A stretch of 64,000 nucleotides of DNA. It comes from Nocardia cyriacigeorgica GUH-2. Its GTDB lineage: Bacteria; Actinomycetota; Actinomycetes; Mycobacteriales; Mycobacteriaceae. Positions 61,179 through 64,000 of the stretch are shown here, in pieces. The stretch lies in the NCBI RefSeq assembly GCF_000284035.1, contig NC_016887.1:4712001-4776000 (forward strand). The letters are read 5' to 3'. The notes beneath the pieces are model-generated. The model was not told where the DNA came from. It did no database searches and worked only from the letters and a program-made list of their open reading frames with translations. A program made the translations under genes and the position numbers. Within the stretch, counting starts at the first letter, position 1. Every line of letters starts with the position of its first letter.

Positions 61179-61826
61179 TTATTCGCCCAGGATTTCCACA
61201 CAACGGGCGAGTAGGGCCGCGCGATCGTCATCGGATCGGTATGTCCACCACGGGCCGTACCAGTCCCGCTGGGCCAGCTCCCGGTACACCGCGCCGGTGC
61301 GCGCCTGGAGCCCGCCGTCGCGTTCGTAGGCGTCCAGTGCCCGGGCCGAGTCGAGTTCGCCGCGCCTGCGGGCACGTTCGGCGGCCACCTCGGTGGGCAC
61401 GTCCAGCAGCACGGTGAGCGCGGGCACCGGCAGCTTCAGCCGGCCGAACTCCAAATCGCCCACCCAGTCCACGATTTCGCCGTCGGCCGATTGCTCGGCG
61501 CGCGCCGCCGAATACGCTGCGTTGGAAGCGACATAGCGATCCAGGACCACGATGTCGTTGCTGTCCAACAGATTCGACAATTCCGCTGCGGCATCGGCGC
61601 GATCGAGCGCGAACAACACGGCCATGCCGTTGATCGACGCCGCAAGATCACCGTGCGCTCCGCGCAGCGCCTCGGCCGCGAGGTCGGCGTGGATCGAGCG
61701 GCCGTAGGCGGGGAAGGCGAGAGTGCCCGCCCGCAGCCCGCGCTCGCGCAGGGCAGTGAGCAGGCCATCGATCAGCGTCCGTTTCCCGGCGCCGTCGAGC
61801 CCCTCGACCGCGATCAGTGCACCCAT
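61179..61826 (-). CDS. tmk: Thymidylate kinase
   Basis: A 215-residue enzyme phosphorylating dTMP. The P-loop is VEGLDGAGKRTLIDGL, with a Lys-Arg where many Tmks have Ser/Thr after Lys. DRYVASNAAYSAARAEQSAD is the DRY substrate segment and LDVPTEVAAERARRR precedes the lid. ATG at 61826 with TACCCT 7 nt upstream (leaderless). It lies between mtrA and sahH as in mycobacteria (Rv3247c). Confidence 0.92.
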   Translation of the reverse strand: MGALIAVEGLDGAGKRTLIDGLLTALRERGLRAGTLAFPAYGRSIHADLAAEALRGAHGDLAASINGMAVLFALDRADAAAELSNLLDSNDIVVLDRYVASNAAYSAARAEQSADGEIVDWVGDLEFGRLKLPVPALTVLLDVPTEVAAERARRRGELDSARALDAYERDGGLQARTGAVYRELAQRDWYGPWWTYRSDDDRAALLARCVEILGE

Positions 61827-61833
61827 GGCGAGC

Positions 61834-61839
61834 AGGGTA
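61834..61839 (-). promoter_or_regulatory. Leaderless -10 element of tmk
   Basis: On the minus strand TACCCT, 7 nt (gctcgcc), then ATG at 61826, giving tmk its own promoter apart from sahH. Confidence 0.5.
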
Positions 61840-61901
61840 CTCGGGGCGCGAACTCGACGGTTGACCGGTCGTGCCCGGCCGGCACCGTGTGCTGAATGCG
61901 C

Positions 61902-61933
61902 GTGGCCCGCCGACGGATGCGTCGACGGGCCAC
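61902..61933 (-). terminator. Terminator downstream of sahH
   Basis: Arms 61902-61915 and 61920-61933 (GTGGCCCG.CGACG with one mismatch) around a 4-nt loop, 15 bp after the sahH stop on the minus strand. Confidence 0.6.
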
Positions 61934-61948
61934 CGGGCGATCAGCGGA

Positions 61949-63433
61949 TCAGTAGCGGTAGTGGTCGGGCTTGTACGGCCCTTCGACGTCCACACCGATG
62001 TACTCGGCTTGGTCCTTGGTGAGCTTGGTCAGCGTGCCACCGAGGGCCTCGACGTGGATGCGCGCGACCTTCTCGTCGAGGTGCTTGGGCAGGCGGTAGA
62101 CCTCGTTGTCGTACTCGTCGGGCTTGGTCCACAGCTCGATCTGGGCAATCACCTGGTTGGAGAAGCTGTTGGACATCACGAACGACGGGTGGCCGGTGGC
62201 ATTGCCCAGGTTCAGCAGGCGGCCCTCCGACAGCACGATGATCGACTTGCCGGAATCGCCGAAGGTCCACAGGTCGACCTGCGGCTTGATGTTCAATTTC
62301 GTTGCGCCGGAACGCTCCAGCGCAGCCATATCGATCTCGTTGTCGAAGTGACCGATATTGCCGAGGATGGCCTGGTCCTTCATCGCCTTCATGTGCTCGA
62401 GGGTGATGATGTCCTTGTTGCCGGTGGAGGTGATGACGATGTCGGCCTCGCCGATGGCCTGCTCCACGGTGACCACGTCGTAGCCGTCCATCAGCGCCTG
62501 CAACGCGTTGATCGGGTCGATCTCGGTAACCTGCACGCGGGCGCCCTGTCCGGCAAGCGATTCCGCACAACCCTTGCCCACGTCGCCGTAACCACAGATC
62601 AGCACCTTCTTGCCACCGATGAGCACATCGGTACCGCGGTTGATGCCGTCGATGAGCGAATGACGGGTGCCGTACTTGTTGTCGAACTTCGACTTGGTGA
62701 CCGAGTCGTTGACGTTGATCGCCGGGAACACCAGCTCACCCGCGGCCGCGAACTGGTACAGCCGCAGCACACCGGTGGTGGTCTCCTCGGTGACGCCCTT
62801 GACGCTCTCCGCGATGGCGGTCCACTTGCCCTTGTCGGTCTCGAACCGTTCCCGCAGCAGGTTCAAGAACACCGTGTACTCGGCCGAATGCTCCTCATCG
62901 GCCGGCGGCACCACGCCCGCCTTCTCGAACTGCGCGCCACGCAGCACCAGCATGGTGGCGTCGCCGCCGTCGTCGAGGATCATGTTGGCCGGCTCGCCGG
63001 GCCAGGTGAGCATCTGCTCGGCTGCCCACCAGTACTCCTCCAGCGTCTCGCCCTTCCAGGCGAAGACCGGGGTGCCCTTGGGCTCGTCGACCGTGCCGTG
63101 CGGGCCCACCACCACCGCCGCGGCGGCATGGTCCTGGGTGGAGAAGATGTTGCAGGAGGCCCAGCGCACCTCGGCACCGAGGGCGGTCAGGGTCTCGATC
63201 AGCACCGCGGTCTGCACCGTCATGTGCAGCGAACCCGAGATGCGCGCGCCCTTCAGCGGCGCCACCTCGGCGTACTCGCGACGCAGGGCCATCAGGCCGG
63301 GCATCTCGTGCTCGGCCAGCCGGATCTCCTTACGACCGAACTCGGCCAAGGACAGATCCGCCACCTTGTAATCAATGCCGTTACGGACATCAGCGGTCAG
63401 CGACGTACGTGCGGGAAGTTCTGAGGTCGTCAT
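61949..63433 (-). CDS. sahH: Adenosylhomocysteinase
   Basis: A 494-residue NAD-dependent enzyme that splits S-adenosylhomocysteine into adenosine and homocysteine. Motifs are SGSLHMTVQTAVLIETL, NIFSTQDHAAAAV, the NAD fold KKVLICGYGDVGKGCAESL and the C-terminal GPYKPDHYRY with the cofactor-contacting Lys and Tyr. It contains the internal insert found in mycobacterial enzymes (residues about 150-190). ATG start; 90 bp separate it from alkB upstream. Confidence 0.96.
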   Translation of the reverse strand: MTTSELPARTSLTADVRNGIDYKVADLSLAEFGRKEIRLAEHEMPGLMALRREYAEVAPLKGARISGSLHMTVQTAVLIETLTALGAEVRWASCNIFSTQDHAAAAVVVGPHGTVDEPKGTPVFAWKGETLEEYWWAAEQMLTWPGEPANMILDDGGDATMLVLRGAQFEKAGVVPPADEEHSAEYTVFLNLLRERFETDKGKWTAIAESVKGVTEETTTGVLRLYQFAAAGELVFPAINVNDSVTKSKFDNKYGTRHSLIDGINRGTDVLIGGKKVLICGYGDVGKGCAESLAGQGARVQVTEIDPINALQALMDGYDVVTVEQAIGEADIVITSTGNKDIITLEHMKAMKDQAILGNIGHFDNEIDMAALERSGATKLNIKPQVDLWTFGDSGKSIIVLSEGRLLNLGNATGHPSFVMSNSFSNQVIAQIELWTKPDEYDNEVYRLPKHLDEKVARIHVEALGGTLTKLTKDQAEYIGVDVEGPYKPDHYRY

Positions 63434-63523
63434 GCGCCTGGATCAGCCTCTCTCCGGATATCGGTTCCGAAGCAAGGCTAGTCGCTCCCGCCGCACCAGT
63501 GCTCGGCAACCGAGCCACCGGCT

Positions 63524-64000
63524 TCAGGTCGCGGGGACCCCGTGCCTGGCCAGCAACCGAACACGCCTGCGCGGAGCGATATTGGCGCGAGTGACATCAC
63601 CGTCGTAGTGCGCGAGCACCCGCGGGTCCATCACCTTCCGCCACAGCGGCGGGACGGCCGCGAGCAGGATCATGGTGGCGTAGCCGGCCGGCAATTGCGG
63701 CGCCTGCTGGGAACTGCGCAAGGTCTGATAGCGGCGGCCGGGGTTGGCGTGATGGTCACTGTGGCGCTGGAGGTGGAACAGGAAGATATTGGTGACGAGC
63801 CGGTCGCTGTTCCAGCTGTCGCGCGGCGAGCAGCGCCGGTAGCGGCCGCCGGGCCTGCGCTCGCGCAGCAGTCCGTAGTGCTCGACGTAGTTGACAGTCT
63901 CCAGCAGCATCACGCCGATCACGGCCTGGAGCAGCAGATACGGCAGGATCTGCCAGCCGAAGGCCACCAGTAGCGCGCCGAACAGCACCAGCGTCATCGA
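63524..64000 (-). CDS. alkB: Alkane 1-monooxygenase AlkB, C-terminal part (cut by window edge)
   Basis: The 3' end of a gene reading in from the right. About 158 residues are visible: membrane segments WQILPYLLLQAVIGVML, then NYVEHYGLLR and LQRHSDHHANPGRRYQTLR, the AlkB hallmark His boxes, and a C-terminal PPLWRKVMDPRVLAHYDGD. AlkB hydroxylates medium-chain alkanes with electrons from rubredoxin. It ends without a fused rubredoxin and no rubredoxin gene lies between it and sahH, unlike mycobacteria. Confidence 0.9.
   Translation of the reverse strand, partial: SMTLVLFGALLVAFGWQILPYLLLQAVIGVMLLETVNYVEHYGLLRERRPGGRYRRCSPRDSWNSDRLVTNIFLFHLQRHSDHHANPGRRYQTLRSSQQAPQLPAGYATMILLAAVPPLWRKVMDPRVLAHYDGDVTRANIAPRRRVRLLARHGVPAT

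Overview
The window is high-GC actinomycete DNA, and Nocardia or a close mycolic-acid relative in the Mycobacteriales fits best. Supporting genes are an antigen 85-like esterase, WhiB1, MtrA-MtrB-LpqB, SigH with its mycothiol-system anti-sigma factor, a long-form HPF, a DUF3152 metalloprotease, the 24-residue protein bL37 and DesA3-type desaturases. No phage, integrase, IS element or tRNA was recognised. From about 17 kb to the right end, gene order follows, from memory, the Mycobacterium tuberculosis Rv3205c-Rv3252c segment with insertions and losses. The 6.4-13 kb block resembles the Rv0252-Rv0261c nitrite region.

0-6.4 kb is accessory: ArsR with a divergent MFS exporter, a TfoX-N protein, two VOC proteins, a CapA-like protein, a Nudix hydrolase and a secreted antigen 85-like esterase. 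6.4-17 kb is a nitrate/nitrite assimilation locus. On the minus strand narK-nirB-nirD-hemD-sirohydrochlorin chelatase form one operon supplying transporter, enzyme and siroheme precursors, behind a triple GlnR half-site. A CynX-type MFS gene with a divergent GntR regulator and a second narK follow.

17-32 kb holds a TIGR02569 protein, moeZ, the DUF3152 protease, fasR, a DUF3107 protein, YceI with a divergent HTH regulator, a ferritin-like protein, an alpha/beta hydrolase, a DEAD-box helicase, a PQQ-like propeller protein, an overlapping phosphatase-GNAT-endonuclease V operon and a lipid kinase. 32-38 kb is a stress and signalling cluster: whiB1, pdtaS, a biotin-attachment protein, bL37, rshA-sigH, ybaK, an SRAP protein and two unknown secreted proteins.

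39-43 kb carries an aldehyde dehydrogenase, aroA, rsgA and a frameshifted NTF2-like gene. 43-53 kb carries secA, a WS/DGAT-like acyltransferase, a small conserved protein, the desaturase electron-transfer reductase, two tandem desaturases and bluB. 53-64 kb carries a thiolase, hpf, comF-like, lpqB, mtrB, mtrA, tmk, sahH and the 3' part of alkB, cut by the window edge.

The most unusual signals are three type I-E CRISPR-repeat-like hairpins packed into the leader of the bL37 gene; two possible SigH isoforms behind a SigH-type promoter; shared operator-like repeats at the reductase and one desaturase; an 18-residue triplicated basic helix tail on the other desaturase; and ten genes with leaderless promoter geometry. 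All identifications come from reading the sequence; no database search was possible.
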